From Gentiana macrophylla (taxonomy: Eukaryota > Streptophyta > Magnoliopsida > Gentianales > Gentianaceae): DNA of 64,000 nucleotides. The stretch lies in NCBI GenBank assembly GCA_026214975.1, contig CM047805.1, positions 108,867,845 to 108,931,844 of the forward strand, read 5' to 3'. Both the position numbers and the translations under genes were made by a program. The notes beneath the pieces are model-generated. The model saw nothing but the letters and a program-made list of their open reading frames with translations, was not told the origin of the DNA and made no database searches. This document shows, piece after piece, positions 45,567 to 58,745 of this stretch (position 1 is the first letter of the stretch; each line of letters opens with the position of its first letter).

Positions 45567-48500
45567 CACTACAAGAAAAATGGGTATTAGTTAGGAAAGT
45601 TTAATGATGGGAGGCAATCCAATCATTATATGGTACTTATAGTGAGGGGAAAATGTATTTTGATAATTCTTGATGACCAACTCTAATATCCTATCATTAT
45701 AGATCACAATTCCCGTCATTATGATACAGTACCTAAATAAAACCCTCATTATTTCTTTACCATTTATTTTTTATGTTTATATCTTCAATATTACCATCAT
45801 TTTACATTTTTTTATAAAAACATTTTACTTTAAAACACAACTAAATAACCCTAACCTTCATTCTCTCTCACATTACTTCCCAACCCGTCACTCCCTAGCA
45901 ATCTCTGTTCGACCTCCGCCGCTCTGCCTACATCCGTTCTGCCTTCCGGTACCCTACCACCGCGACTCTACTCTTCACCGCTCTACTCACCGCGAATCTA
46001 CCCTCCACCGCTCTGCTTCAAGTGCTTCAATCTCTTTATCTTTGCTCTTCTAATTTCAGCGACAATATGGAAATTTTTCGAGGTAAGCACCCTTCTCCTC
46101 CCATCAAGTCTCAGCGGATTGTTCATTTAATAGGTTAATTTTGTTTCATCCTTTTAAGAAATTCCTCTCATTCTTGTTGATTTAGGGTTCTTGATGATTT
46201 AGGGATTTTTTAGTGATTGTTGCTGTGGTAGGGCTCTATCGATAATAACAATTGTATGACATAATGTCAAATCAAATGGGTTTGGGTGACGTTTAGAACC
46301 CTATAATGGAGCTACATGGATGCTGAACAATTTTTAGTCAAACCTTCATCCTATATTTTGATTTCTGCATAATTTGATGTCTGATTATAATCTATTGTAG
46401 ATATTGTTAATTGTTCATCTCATCGTGTCTATTGATTTGATTTTGGTTTGATGACTGGTAGGACTAGATGGATCAACTTTTGTCCTCCCTCCGCCCCTGT
46501 CTGCCAGAGTTCCTCTTGAAAGGTTTCATGCGTTTTAAAGGTATGAAATAATAATTATCTTTACTTTTGAGTCCTACGATAGTTCATTGGCACCTTATAT
46601 CAGAGAATCTATTGATTAATGAAAAATAGAGGGCATGATAATACCTTATGTGTTTTCTGTATACATTTCAGTTTTTATTGTTTTTCTGTTTTGTTTTGTT
46701 AAATTTTTTTTCTTTTCTTTGTTGCGTTTGAGGTGTACCGTGACTCTTAGTAGAGCAGAGGAGAAGCTATGGTGTAGTGAACCAGTAGTTAGGGCTTTAC
46801 ACTAAATTTTTCCTATGTGTTCGTTCTTTTAAGTTTACTTGAAATTGGGTGTTTCTTACTTGTAGCTTTAAGGTTTGTATGGTTCTTCTGCAAAATGATG
46901 AACTTGATGGTTAGTTTACTGTTAGATGAGAATTTATACCTTCAAGACATATGCTAAAATTCATTGCTTTTTGGTTTTGTGTCGTTTTGTTTTACTCGAG
47001 CAGTTGAGCTTCATTTGGATAATATTGCTAACTTGCATTTGTGGGTTTTAAAGGCTTGAGCTACTTTACCAATCTTACTTTCAGTTGATTAGAGAGGACT
47101 CTTAGCGGATTTTTTTGGGTTGTCTAAACAAGCGAAGCTCTCTTTGCAAATATCTTGAGTATTTTATATGGATTATGATGATTTTTTGATGATATTGCTT
47201 TATCGCTAGTTCTTTTATTGGGATTTCTGGGCATGTGAGGTTCTTATATGGGTGTGTCCTGTGTTTTAGGATAAGCCTTTGTCTATAAAATATTCAGAAA
47301 CCAAAAAAAAACCGGAAAAAGGTTTTTGGTGGAAAAGTTCTAATACAATGACAAGCCTTTGTCTCTGTTATAAAATCTAACATTTATTTATCACTAAAAT
47401 TATGAAGCTTTGATTATTTAAAAAGAATGTTTTCATTCATGTAGTATTCAATCCTATCCTAGAAACAAGACGTAGTATATATACCTAATGGTGGAAAGTT
47501 GTGAAATTTAAGTAATAACTAGTTGTTGTTTCACATATACTTGACAATTTGATGGATGAACTTATAGCTGATATATGTTTTGGGTGCAACAGAAACATTG
47601 TCATGGAACACTACCCAATAAAGAAAAGTTAATAAAAAATATAAGTCATACGTGTGAACATGACTGCATATCTGCTCCCTTTTCTTTTCTTTTTCTTTAA
47701 TCATAATGACTTCCTCCATTTTACCTCAGCATCCAAACCCTCCCTCCATCGCCAATTCTCGTCACCAGGTAGACCCCCACCCCCTCTTCCCGACCCCTGT
47801 TTCTTAGAAATTCTTTTTTGGGTTGGGGTTCTTATTATTTTAGTTTTGATTTGTGCAAGGCTTGGAATTGGGTTGTGCACCATTTGTTTACTACAAGAAT
47901 ACAACAACCCTTTGTCTATTTCAACAAAAGAAGAAACAACAAGTTTATAAAGGTATTGTTCTCGAAAATTATTCTCCTATGTATGTGTTGTTTATGGCTT
48001 ATGATTGACTGAAACCTTTGATTTGAGTTTTAGAATCTGATCACAATTACTCATGACTCATGTAATCTATTAAACTTGCTCACGTTTATGTCCCTTATTG
48101 TGGTTTGATGAATAAATTTTGGTTGAGGTGTTGTTTGGATTGTATCCGGTTTTAGAGCTTCGATTTTTGTTTGTGCATTGAATCGTGATAAAGTTGGTTT
48201 CCCTTGGATTGATAGTTTTGCGAGGTAAACAATCTGAAATTTCTACTAGATGCTTGGCGAGAATGATGCACTAAGATTCCTCTTTTAGTGTCTTTCTATT
48301 GTTTGTTGATAATGAAGGCAAAGCGTGAGGGGATTTGTCGAGCCAGTCTTGTTATATTCAGATTATTTCGTGATCCGTTTTGTAAGAGGATGCGGTGGTC
48401 GTGTCACCTTTGGTTTTGCAATCCGCTGTTTTTCTGCTTTTTTTTTGTTGTTTTATCTTTGCTTTTTGCGCTTTTTTGCTTTTTTCTTTGTTTTCTTGCT

Positions 48501-50081
48501 TGTCACCGGTCTTGTTTTCTCGCTGTTTTTTCTCTTTTTTTTTGTTTTACAAATTTCTTTCTTTGTTTTTTTCTGTTGCCTTTGGTTTGGGATTCTTTCT
48601 TTGCTCTTATTGGTGTTATTTCTCTGATTGCAGATGTGATATTGTGGAGGAATAAAACCCGACTACTTGAATTCTTGGGGTAACAATGGCGGCATGGTTG
48701 GTATTTGAGAGATGTGGTTACACTCGATATCATTAGTTTCAAAGTGTGTTCTTGCTCCTCTTCACCATACTTTATCTCTGGGCTAAATCAAGAAACAATT
48801 AAAAGCAGTAATTTCGAGTTCATCTACTTTATTATCAGACCATGGTGATTAACAATTTGGAGAGCTATCTATCTTGGCATATGTAAGTGTGCACATCACA
48901 TGTATGAAAGTTTGATTCTCTCTGTACTCTTTAGGCATCATGTTAAAAAGCTCCAGATTCTGTTAGATATCCTTAGCTATGAGAAACGAAAACAGGCATT
49001 TTATGTGAAACGACTTTATCCACGATGAATGCGAGCAACAAGTTGTATTTATTTCATATTCTTCTGTGCGTTGTTTGCAATGCTCTTTTTTTTTGGATGG
49101 GATTACCTAAGAATTTCTCAAAGTTAAAATGATGTGAGATTTCCAAGGGGTTAGGGTCTCTATCATCATCATTATCATCTGAGATATTGTGCTTGGTTTC
49201 AAACCTATAACTATTTTCTAATAAACTTATAAAATACCTAAGTTATAATGCTTTTGGTTATATGCAGGAAGGACTCAGGGACACCGAGTCACTCATGTTA
49301 AAAAAGAAGCAGGATGTTCGTAATTATATGTATGCACCTGGGTAGAAAAGAAGCATACATTTGATGTACGTATATGAATTATTTGTTCAATTGTACCAAG
49401 ATTGGAACTTTCTTTTTAATGCATGAGAAATTCATATGATTGTGTTTTAACATTATTTTCTATGTCACTAATTTTATTTTAGCAATAGTGTTGGCCTAAT
49501 GTAGAGAGGGGTTCATGATTAATAATGGTGGTAATTGTCATCAATAAAACAATTACTGAGGGGCGGATGACTTGTAATGGGAGGCTATGTATTCATTGTA
49601 TCATTATTTAGTGAGGGGAAACTTAAGCTATACCGAGGGGATGTTTGGACATTAGATCATGATTTAGTTGGGGGGTAAATAGAGTTTTAGTGAGGGTATA
49701 TGCCCTAATAAAACATTACTTAATGTAGGGAAAGTTAAGCTATACCAAGGGGATGTTTGGTCATTAAATCATGATTTAGTGAGGGGTAAATGGTGTTCTA
49801 GTGAGGGTATATACCGTAATAAAAATAATATTTAACGAGGGGCAAATGAACTATTGTGACAAAATATGTCGTCACCAAAACAATTTTTAATGAGAGGAAA
49901 CACATGTCACTAAAACTTCAAAAACCACGGGACCTTTTACTCTCACAATTTACCTTTATATAGAGAAGCAGTAAGGACGGGCGATGAGAGTAATTTTCCT
50001 CTCATTAAAAGTCTTTAATGACTGGAAATTGACTTTTAATGACCGGATTTCCCCTCATTAAAAATCGATTTTCTTGTAGTG
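45567..50081. mobile_element. Non-autonomous CACTA (En/Spm-type) transposon
   Basis: It is 4515 bp with CACTACAAGAAAA ends in inverted orientation and a 3-bp TSD, AAA (45564-45566 and 50082-50084). These are CACTA hallmarks. Subterminal regions repeat GTGAGGGGAAA-type and TAATGAGGGG-type words, as transposase-binding subterminal repeats do. No transposase-like ORF is present. The CT-rich segment at 45840-46060 followed by ATGGAAATTTTTCGAG|GTAAGC looks like a 5' leader with a splice donor, so a captured gene fragment is possible but unidentified. Confidence 0.9.
49625..49850. repeat. 112-bp tandem duplication near CACTA right end
   Basis: Both units start AAGCTATACC(G/A)AGGGGATG and continue through ATCATGATTTAGT and GTGAGGGTATAT. 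They are offset by 112 bp (49625 and 49737). Confidence 0.85.
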
Positions 50082-51771
50082 AAAGAGGTAGAAGTTATTG
50101 AATAAATAAGTTTTTCAGTGAAAGGTTCACATTATTATTAATTTATGTTTGTGAGACCGACTCAAACTCTAGGGTTCACTAATGCTCATCAACATGTCAT
50201 GGCTTCCTACTTGTTTCTAGGTTAGTTTATGTTTGTTACATAAGAATTCAAGGGCACTACGCTTGGTGCTACTCACCACGAAATATCTGGGTGCAATCTA
50301 TTAGTGGATCATACAAATAGCCACGGGCTAGCCCCGATAGCGTACACGCTCGGTGAAGCCCCTCTATACTTGGGGTCTTAGTAACCCACAGAGTTATTTA
50401 TTGACGAAGTCCCTCTAATCCTGGTGCCTCTTAGAGGCCAACAGAGTTATTCACTTTATCCAACCGTCCACACATCGCGATATAGGCTTGTGCCTTACCA
50501 AGAATAACATGATGTTTAGTCTTTTCACTACTCAAGTACGTATGTTATTAATTGTTAACTAGCAACCTAAGTGTTTTCAAAGAAAAGGCTCACTTCCAAA
50601 ATCTGCTCCTCACTTAGACCACTAGACATTAACAAAGCCTAACACATTACATAGACATTGATGAATAATAATTCATCAAAGCACACGCCATTCTTCTTTT
50701 TACGACGTTCCCGAACTTCAACTCTTAGGAAGAATCCATCGGTGCCAGAACTAAGCGCATAAGAAGCTTAATCATGGCTTGCTCATGTTCATTTAATGTT
50801 ATTAGATCAAGAAACAACATTCAAACTCATCTAGGGGCTTAAAACTTAACAAAACACAAAACATGGGTTTTTCCGCGTGCTAAAACCTCTCTAAAGGTTC
50901 AACATCAGTTCTTGTTTTCTTTTGGCGCGCGTTGAAAGCCTTTGGAGCGTGCTAAAAGCTCCCAGTATATTCATGTTGCTTTCTGGACAAGTTTGGCACG
51001 CGCTAAACACCATACGCACATGCTAAAACGACTCTGCGAACTTTCCCACATTCTGCCATCGTTTTGGCGCATGCCAAAACCTCTAAAAAGACCTAAAACA
51101 TACTTTTCTGCACTTTTATGATTCTTAACTCATTCCCAACATGTTTAACATCGAAAGCACTCAGAAAATAGCACTAAAACAACACTTTAACATACAATAA
51201 CATTCTACACTTTAGCAACAACGTTTAGACATGATTTTTAGCACCAAAACTGAAACTTAACATCAAAAAACCATAACTAAACAATAGGAAAAGCCTCTTA
51301 CTTGATCAAGCAAAGCCAAAGAAATTCCTCCAAGAAAAAATGCAGCACTTTTACCAAACTTCAACCGAAACCTTTCAAAACTTCAACTTTTCTGTACCAG
51401 AACGATCATCTTCTCTCACTGATTCCGGTTGTCTAATTGATTCTAAAATCCGTCAAGCATCCAATGAGAATTTGGTAGAACTCCATTTTTTTCTTGCTTT
51501 CTATTTTCTTTCAAATTTCATTCAAAGTTCGTTCAGGCATTATTCTAACAACTCCCAATCTATATTGGAGGTTTTACTTGATTTGAAAATAACTCCCAAT
51601 GAGTTATTTCTCCATTAATTTCCCTTCTTTATTTCCATTAAATCCCAAAATATCAATTACTATCATTAATATTTTACTTTTATAAAATTTAATCCATAAC
51701 TTATAATAAAAATAATATTCCGAATTTCACAAAATGACACGTCTACCTTTTTCCGAAATTCGGGATTCAAC

Positions 51772-53198
51772 TATCAAAGTAAATTCAAGTTTGAAGAAAC
51801 TTTTCAAAACTCATCAAAGTTCAACTACCAATCAGATACTACTCAAATCTCAACAAATCAATGAACCAATATATTAGTCTGAATTGAACAGCTTAGTATC
51901 AAGTCTAGGAGTTTAGTTTCACAAGGCTTAAGTAAATAAGCTCAGAACGAGCAAGTTATCAAACCGAGGCTAACTCATAGACTTTAGCTCAACAAACAAC
52001 GAACTACACCTAGATTGCAGTATTAGTTCCTAATGATTTCTACCACCTACACATAGATTTTTAGATTCAGAGTGATCAGACACATTTCTCAGGATATCAA
52101 TTAACTCTAAATTTCTAGAACTGAGACAATCAATATTTTCAGATGTGAAATAATCACAGAGTGGCATGCAACTAAGAGCTTAATCTGATTCTAAGTCAAG
52201 AACTAAACTAGATAGATCATACTGGTTCTTAAGACAATCACCAGCTCAAAAAAAAATAATATTAGCAATACATTGATAACATATGAACATGTAGCAACTA
52301 AAACTCATAAGAATACTAGCTTGTACAACGTAGAATGTCGTAGATAACATATTTATCTCCAATTTTACGGTTTTCAATTTGAGAAACATTATCTTCAGGT
52401 CTAGAATTCTAGCATAGCAAACCTGTAACAATCAAGAAGACGGGAATCATTTTAAAGCCGCTAACATTGCATCAGTTGTCAAAAATACCTTGAATGAAAA
52501 AACTCTTAGATTAGACAAAAGAATTCTAACAACATCAAGATCTTATCACAAATAGCTGACATCACAACAAAGAAAATCTAGATCATGTAATATAGAATGA
52601 CTAAAATAGGTGCCACCAAATTCATAGATTGAGCAATTAGATACATGAAGAAAGGCAACTAGAAACATAGTCTAGTGAGCTGATGCACATCAGACTCTAA
52701 AGCAGGCAACTAGAAATTGAGATAAGACATATATAGCACCATGCACACTTGAACTTCAAAGCAGAGCACTTACACATGACCTGAAACAAAGCTCAAGCTA
52801 GCGAAAATTTAAAGGCAAGACTTAAGCAAGAATGTGCATTCAAAGAAGAATGCAGATATAGCTCCAAAACCAAAACATAGACTAATTCTAACTGGCTGAT
52901 ACATAAACCATATTCAAGACATTGAGGTGACATCACGTTCAAGATGACCAAATAGAGAACCAATGATAAACAATTTCAAAAGAGTGCTTTTTCTTTTTTT
53001 TCTTTTCGTTTCTACTTTAAAGGTGACCATAAAAAAAAAATAATAATAATAATAACAATAGTTTCTGGTAACTTCTCAAAAAACCTAACCTGTTAGACCC
53101 TCAGAACCATCCTTAGAATGGCCAGCAACAAGGAGTAGGCCTTACCCCATTTCACCTGTTAACGAGATGTCAAACACGCATACAACAATTAATGTATG
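51772..53198. other. Unassigned non-coding stretch
   Basis: No supported ORF, RNA gene or TE end was recognised. It contains A-rich runs and a short (TAA)n tract near 53038-53054. A stretch at 53100-53160 read on the minus strand is briefly open, but it is too short to call. Confidence 0.4.
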
Positions 53199-55393
53199 TG
53201 TAATGCCCGCTCCAGGATACCGAGTCCTTATCCGGAAGAGAAATGTTTGGCGCATAGCATTAAATAAATCTACTATTATACGCAAGCCTCTGCGTCGTCG
53301 TAACAAAATAAAGCAAACGGAAGCTAAAAAGGCTCGGGTAAAAACATAAATGCCACTATGAATGGATTACAACAATACTAAAGGTGGAAAGTTAAATTAC
53401 AACGACGAAAATCCCAAAGATTTACACAATATGAGCTCTTAAAAGTACAAAAATAACTTACAAAAGTCTAGAAGTACAAGTACAACAGGACTAAGAAAGG
53501 AATACGACGAGTCTAATACAACATTTAAAAGAAAATAAACTAAATGCTTCGTCACGGCATCACCCGTCCTCAAAATTCGTCATTTACGCTTGGTCAACCT
53601 GTTTCTCTTCTCACCCCACAAAGCATACAAAAGAATATGCAAAGGAGGTAAGTACAAAGTACTTAGTAAAAGTGAGAAGCTAAAGAATAACTAAGTTCTA
53701 CAACAAAAAGGTTCTCATTATTATTGTCAGGTTATCTTTATGAGACCGACTCAATCTAGGGTTCACTCCATGTCCATCAACATGTCATGACTATACGTAT
53801 CTAGCTTAACTTATCTTGGTTACGTCAGCACTCAAAGGTACTACGCAAGGTGTATCCACCACGAGAGCGTGCCAACCAACAGTGGCTTGCACTGTTAGTC
53901 CCGGGTTTCCCCGGTATGAATACATGTTTGGTGAAGCTCCCCTATCTTTTAGCCTCTAAAAGGTCACAGGGTTATCCACCTATCCGGATGAGTCACATAG
54001 CCGATGTTTATATGTGTCTAACCAAAAGTGACATGATGTTTAATCTTTTTACTATGCAAGTATATACATATTATTTGTTGTTAACTAGCCACCTAAGTAT
54101 CTTCAAGTAAGCTCTCTCACACCTACTACTCTCTTTCCTAGACCCCTAGACATGGACAAGGCCTAGAAATTACACAGACATTGATGAATCCTCATTCATC
54201 AAAGCACCAGCCTTTCATGCTTTTCCGACTGTCCCGAACTTCAACTCCATTGAAGAGTACATTCGGTGCTGGAACTAAATGCATCAGAAACTCAATCGAG
54301 GCTTGTTCATTTTCATTTTTGTTATAGATCAAGAATTAACATTTAAACTCATCTCATGGATTAAAACAAGCTAAACATAAAAAACAGGGCCAGTGCACCC
54401 ACACTGAGCATCAGTACGCACGCACTGGAAGACCAGAAGCTCACCAAATATTTCTGCTGAGCCAGTGCATCCGCACTGGCCTCTTGTGCACTTGCACCGG
54501 GCACAGTAACTCCCAAAAACTCAGTGTTCAGGAATTCAACGATTTCTAACCCAAACCTAACATGTTTAACATCAACTATCAGAAAGAAACAGCAGTAAAA
54601 ACCCGATTTAAACATAACTAAACATCACATAGCATCCAACACTTTAACTACAACATAAAACATGATTCCTTGCTACAACTAACACTCAACCTAAACATTG
54701 TAAAACCATAATTATTCGTTAGGAAGAGCCTCTTACCTTAAGTGCAAACAATATTCAAAGGAAACCACCAAGCAACTGCTACAACTCTAAATCCTCAAAC
54801 CCAAAACCTATTTGATCAACAAGAATCCCTAAAAATCCTAGTTTCCTTGAAAAACCCGAATTGAAAAAGTGTGTAAAACTGAAGATTACCTGGATTAATT
54901 GGTGCAACTATTTTTAGAATAATCTAGCTCCAAGATGATTGTTTTGACTTCTCATGGCTGCGAAACAGAGCTATGGATCGTAAGATACGAATTTTTGAAG
55001 AATCAAACCCGACGAAACCCAAAAACCAGGGCTAAACTGAAAATTTACGAAATTAAGAGATGTTGTTTCCAAAGTTGTGTTCCGTCGTGGTGATCACTTT
55101 TCTCTACTACGGCATTTTGAAACGATGCACAGATTGGCCACACGGTTGAAGACTACGTTCCAGACATCTTGTGTTGAAGCCAACGTCGTTCTCCTTTTTT
55201 TTTTCCAGAACTTGCCGTGAATTGCTATGATGAGATTAGGGGGATTATTTCCTTTTATCGTTATTAATTAAATCCATTTTAAACAATAACTAAATCTCTT
55301 AGTTAAATCCTTTTTAATAATTAAATAGGATAAATAATAATTAGGTCATACCCAATTACTACTTTACCGTTTCTGAGAAATCGGGATGTTACA
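53199..55393 (-). repeat. Chromovirus 3' LTR, copy 3
   Basis: It is 2195 bp. The plus strand starts TGTAATGCCCG and ends GGGATGTTACA. Directly beyond the high end the minus strand reads CTCTTAAGAGGGGAGA, a purine tract preceded by GTTTCAAGGACGAAAC. It is therefore the 3' LTR of a minus-strand element whose interior starts at 55394. Confidence 0.85.
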
Positions 55394-55932
55394 TCTCCCC
55401 TCTTAAGAGGAGTTTCGTCCTTGAAACTCGAATGTAACTGAGGTGTACTTGAACTCTGGACTATGCGAAGCGTTTCCTCTTCTAATTCTTACAGTCTTCT
55501 TCTTCTATCTTTCCAACTCTTTTACCTGTCTTGAGCCATCTCGAGGTTGCGATGATCCGATTTTATCTTCACATTGGCTTGCTGTATCAACTCTGGTCTT
55601 GCATTCTGCCATTGCTCTACTTCATCCCATAAAACTGGCGTTCTTCCCTTTTCCCTATGCAGAGTTTCAAATGTTGACATCTGGATGTAGGCATGGGAAC
55701 TATTGTTATAGCCAACTCTTCTATCTCTATCTTTATGAAAGATCGTCAGTAGCACTATTCCAAATCTTGTACATCTTAGTCGCCTGGAGATGAACTGCAA
55801 TTGCAATCTTGTGGTTTTCATTCTTAATTGTCTTTCCCAATCTTCCGCATTCGGAAGCCAAAGCTGATTCTGATGCCAAAGGTTTCCATCTTCATCTAAC
55901 TCATGACCACTAGCTGGTTTGGCTCCAGCCAC
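55394..55932 (-). pseudogene. Chromovirus integrase remnant
   Basis: The minus-strand frame has a finger-domain scrap (DEDGNLWHQNQLWLPNAEDW). After an internal deletion of the catalytic core it continues with GYNNSSHAYIQMSTFETLH and RTPVLWDEVEQWQNARPELI, the usual Tekay/Del-type integrase C-terminal motif. Further decay runs to about 56220 without recognisable domains. It belongs to the LTR at 53199-55393. Confidence 0.75.
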
Positions 55933-56575
55933 TCACTTGTAACCGGAAACAACGGAATCTTTGTCTTGTTTTTTCACGATCTCAACAACTGCCTCGCATC
56001 TTACGATCAACGGTATGACATACATTTCTTGCTCTTGCTGACCTCTGGCCTGAGTGCTTGAGCTTCCTAACTAACTCACAACTTCTGACAGACTTGACTT
56101 ATTTTGATCACAACCTCCAACACTGCGGCACAAGCTTGTTGTAGGACTGCAATGATTCCAGTTGTAGTGTTTTTGAGACTTCTCGGGAAGGAGGACATGC
56201 ATTTCCATACTTCTGTCTAAAAGTCTGATCCAATCCTTAAGCCAAAAAGGGTTAATTTTGGAAAATAAATAAATTTGAAAAGTTACAAGTTGGGTACTGA
56301 CGGACGTTTTCTAGTGCTATTACAATCCTTACCGGCAGTGTATTGGGTCAAATTGTAGTTCTAGTATGGTGAGTCAGGTGTCGAATCCTCAGGGAAACGT
56401 TGTAATTCTTTTAAGTGTGGTTAAACACCAAACAACTATTATTATCTCGATCTAAATCGCCGGTTTATCATACGAGTCGCTACTAGACTAATAAACAGAA
56501 AATAAATGCATAAATTAAAACTAAACTATTATAATATATATAAATACATAAATATATATAGTAATACATAAACAA

Positions 56576-56578
<3 letters not shown>

Positions 56579-56632
<54 letters not shown>
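56579..56632. repeat. (TA)n microsatellite
   Basis: A long uninterrupted TA run inside the element C LTR. Confidence 0.95.
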
Positions 56633-56636
<4 letters not shown>

Positions 56637-57560
56637 TACCAATTTATTAAATACTAATAATTATTATAGAACTAGCCAAGATATATGTAATTGGATTATT
56701 CAATCTTTTAGCTTAATGGATGTGCTCGTTCTTCCTTTTATTAGGTCCAATTGAATATGTGAAACGGTGCACTCCTCACTCAACAGCTTTACTCTCACAC
56801 GGCGCATTTAAATCGTCATATGTCTCATCAACTGTCCAATGTCATCTTAATCATGGGTCACTCCCGTTTTGTCATACGGCCAGTATTTTAAGATCTTGAT
56901 CAGAACGGTTGAATTAACGTAATTAGATCTCGAGCACAATTTTAATAAGATTTGTTTCTCTCAAAACAAATCTGCCCCCGGGTAGGAAATAGGATTCCGT
57001 TGTCACGTTTTCACTCGGCCATTTTTATCCTCCGGTTTTTCTACCTTTTTTTCTCATATCCTAACTTCACCGTTTAGTTCGTCATTAGGTTATGATGCAA
57101 TTCATATTGGTTAATTACGTCAATACGAATATTTTCAATACATTTCAAGTAGAAAAAGATTCATCAAATTCAATTTTAGTCAATTTTAGTTATAGTCATC
57201 ATCCATTTTACCAAAAAGATCGAAATATTTCAATTACATATCTTGGCTAGTTATAGATTTAGCCTACTAACATTATAAAGAAAAACATAAAAACAAAAAA
57301 CATAAAACTTTAGAATATTACCATGTTACAACTGCTGATTTAGAGGCCGTATTTTCCGGAAATTAAACAACTTCTTCAACATCGAACTCCCGATAACCGT
57401 CCAAGCATTAAAACGATACTACAGCTTCTACATTATTTATGGCAGAATGCCAACTAATATATACATTATTACTACTAATTTAAGAGATTAGAAGATATAT
57501 ATTGGTACCCCCTTTGTCGTCTCGAGATCTGCACATTTATTTATAGGATTTTTTTCAAGG

Positions 57561-57710
57561 CCGGATCGATCCGAGGTGAAGCCGGATCGATCCGGGAATA
57601 AAAAATATTATCCCACGGCTTATCCTCTGCAGAATCACATGCTAATCACATCATTATGTTTCCTAACTGAAAGGCCGGATCGATCCGAGGTTAATCCGGA
57701 TTGATCCGGG
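57561..57710. repeat. CCGGATCGATCCGG cluster in element C LTR
   Basis: Two pairs of the 14-bp perfect palindrome CCGGATCGATCCGG (or one- to two-base variants) lie at 57561-57597 and 57674-57710. Members of each pair start about 18-24 bases apart. The same word recurs at 60797-60910 and 63080-63117 in the same element. Confidence 0.9.
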
Positions 57711-58265
57711 TAGCATTTTTCACATCTTGAGCTGAAACTTGATAAAATCATAACTTGAGCTCTGAATCTCCAAATGATATGATTCAAGAAGCGTTGGAAA
57801 GCTCTTGAAAAGATCTATAACTTTAATGAAGGACTCTTCTTCATAAAATGTCTTTTGGATGGGCCATTTGTTCGTCGAAAGTATAATTCGATAATACTAC
57901 TGCGAATTGATGATCCACTTGAATTTTAAGTCTGGTGGCACTTCCTTACTTCCTTCAAAAGACATGTTTTTACTTCAAAAAGTGTCGTCACTCGGGGTCT
58001 CGGTTTACCTAAAAATCTGCAATAAAATACCAAAAATACCCACGTAAAACTGACACGACACTCCGGTTACTAAACCGGTACAAAATTTATAACTTTTTAT
58101 TACTTTTACTAGATTTTTATATTAATTAGATGTATTCATAACTATTAATATTTCATAAGATTATCGTTATAATTTCTTATATTTTATATAGAAAGAGTTG
58201 ATAAAATATATAATATATCGTAATTTTTATCATATAAATGTTATACATCAACTACTCCCCACTTA

Positions 58266-58711
58266 GATCTTTGATCGTCCTTGAGCAAAATAAGCGGTAA
58301 TATATATAAAAATTACAATAAAAATGATATACTTGGTAGATTAAATCTCAAGTCAGTAAAATGTCATTTCCACATTATAAATATATTAATTATATCTTTC
58401 TTAGAAATTAACAAGATAAAAAGTGTATATAACTTAGATAAATTATTTATCAAATATCATTTAAATGAAATTCTACATAATCTACTCAATAAATATAATT
58501 AAAATTATAGAATTATTCTCCTATCTTAACTTATATGAAATATTTGGAATCAAGGACTAAGTCAAGTAGTTGGCAAAGTGGCTTCTAACGTTTTAGGCTC
58601 AGGATGTTGGTTAATCGAAAGGATAGAAAAGGAAATCAAAAGAGAAAGAAGCAAGTCGTACGTACTTACACCTTCATATTATCTCGACTAATAACATTCT
58701 GATATTATTTC

Positions 58712-58745
<34 letters not shown>

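Larger units (their letters stand above)
45093..51771 (-). mobile_element. Chromoviral solo LTR, copy 2, interrupted by a CACTA element
   Basis: The low end (GTAACGCCCC, then GGAGTTCTTATCCGGAAA) and the high end (TTTTTCCGAAATTCGGGATTC) are the reverse of copy 1's ends. A likely TSD, TATCA, lies at 45088-45092 and 51772-51776. The terminal bases are mutated. Without the CACTA insert and its 3-bp TSD it is about 2.16 kb. The 50130-50780 part matches copies 1 and 3, for example the phrase ACTCACCACGAAATATCTGG and the GTGCCAGAACTAAGCGCAT segment. Confidence 0.75.
56290..58250 (-). repeat. Element C 3' LTR
   Basis: The high end (TTATACATCA|ACTACTCCCCACTTA) is an LTR start plus purine tract in minus orientation. 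It parallels element D's CTTAACA|ACTCCCCCACACTTA. The low end is not resolved and lies between about 56227 and 56300. The TATA box CCTATAAATAAATG (57534-57547, minus) is immediately downstream of a palindrome cluster (57561-57710). A relative of this LTR is at 1340-1890. Confidence 0.7.

Noticed and set aside
45721..46053. 110-codon ORF at the left of the CACTA element as a gene
   Set aside because: It is CT-rich leader-like sequence without any recognisable domain. Noted only as possible captured leader.
48288..48683. Three overlapping T-rich frames inside the CACTA element that look like membrane proteins
   Set aside because: The Phe/Leu/Cys-rich translations come from poly-T and TTTTG-rich DNA. 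There is no motif and no consistent start.
53088..53165. Minus-strand coding-like snippet (WGKAYSLLLA in one frame, AGHSKDGSEGL in another)
   Set aside because: It is too short, switches frame and has no neighbouring exon.
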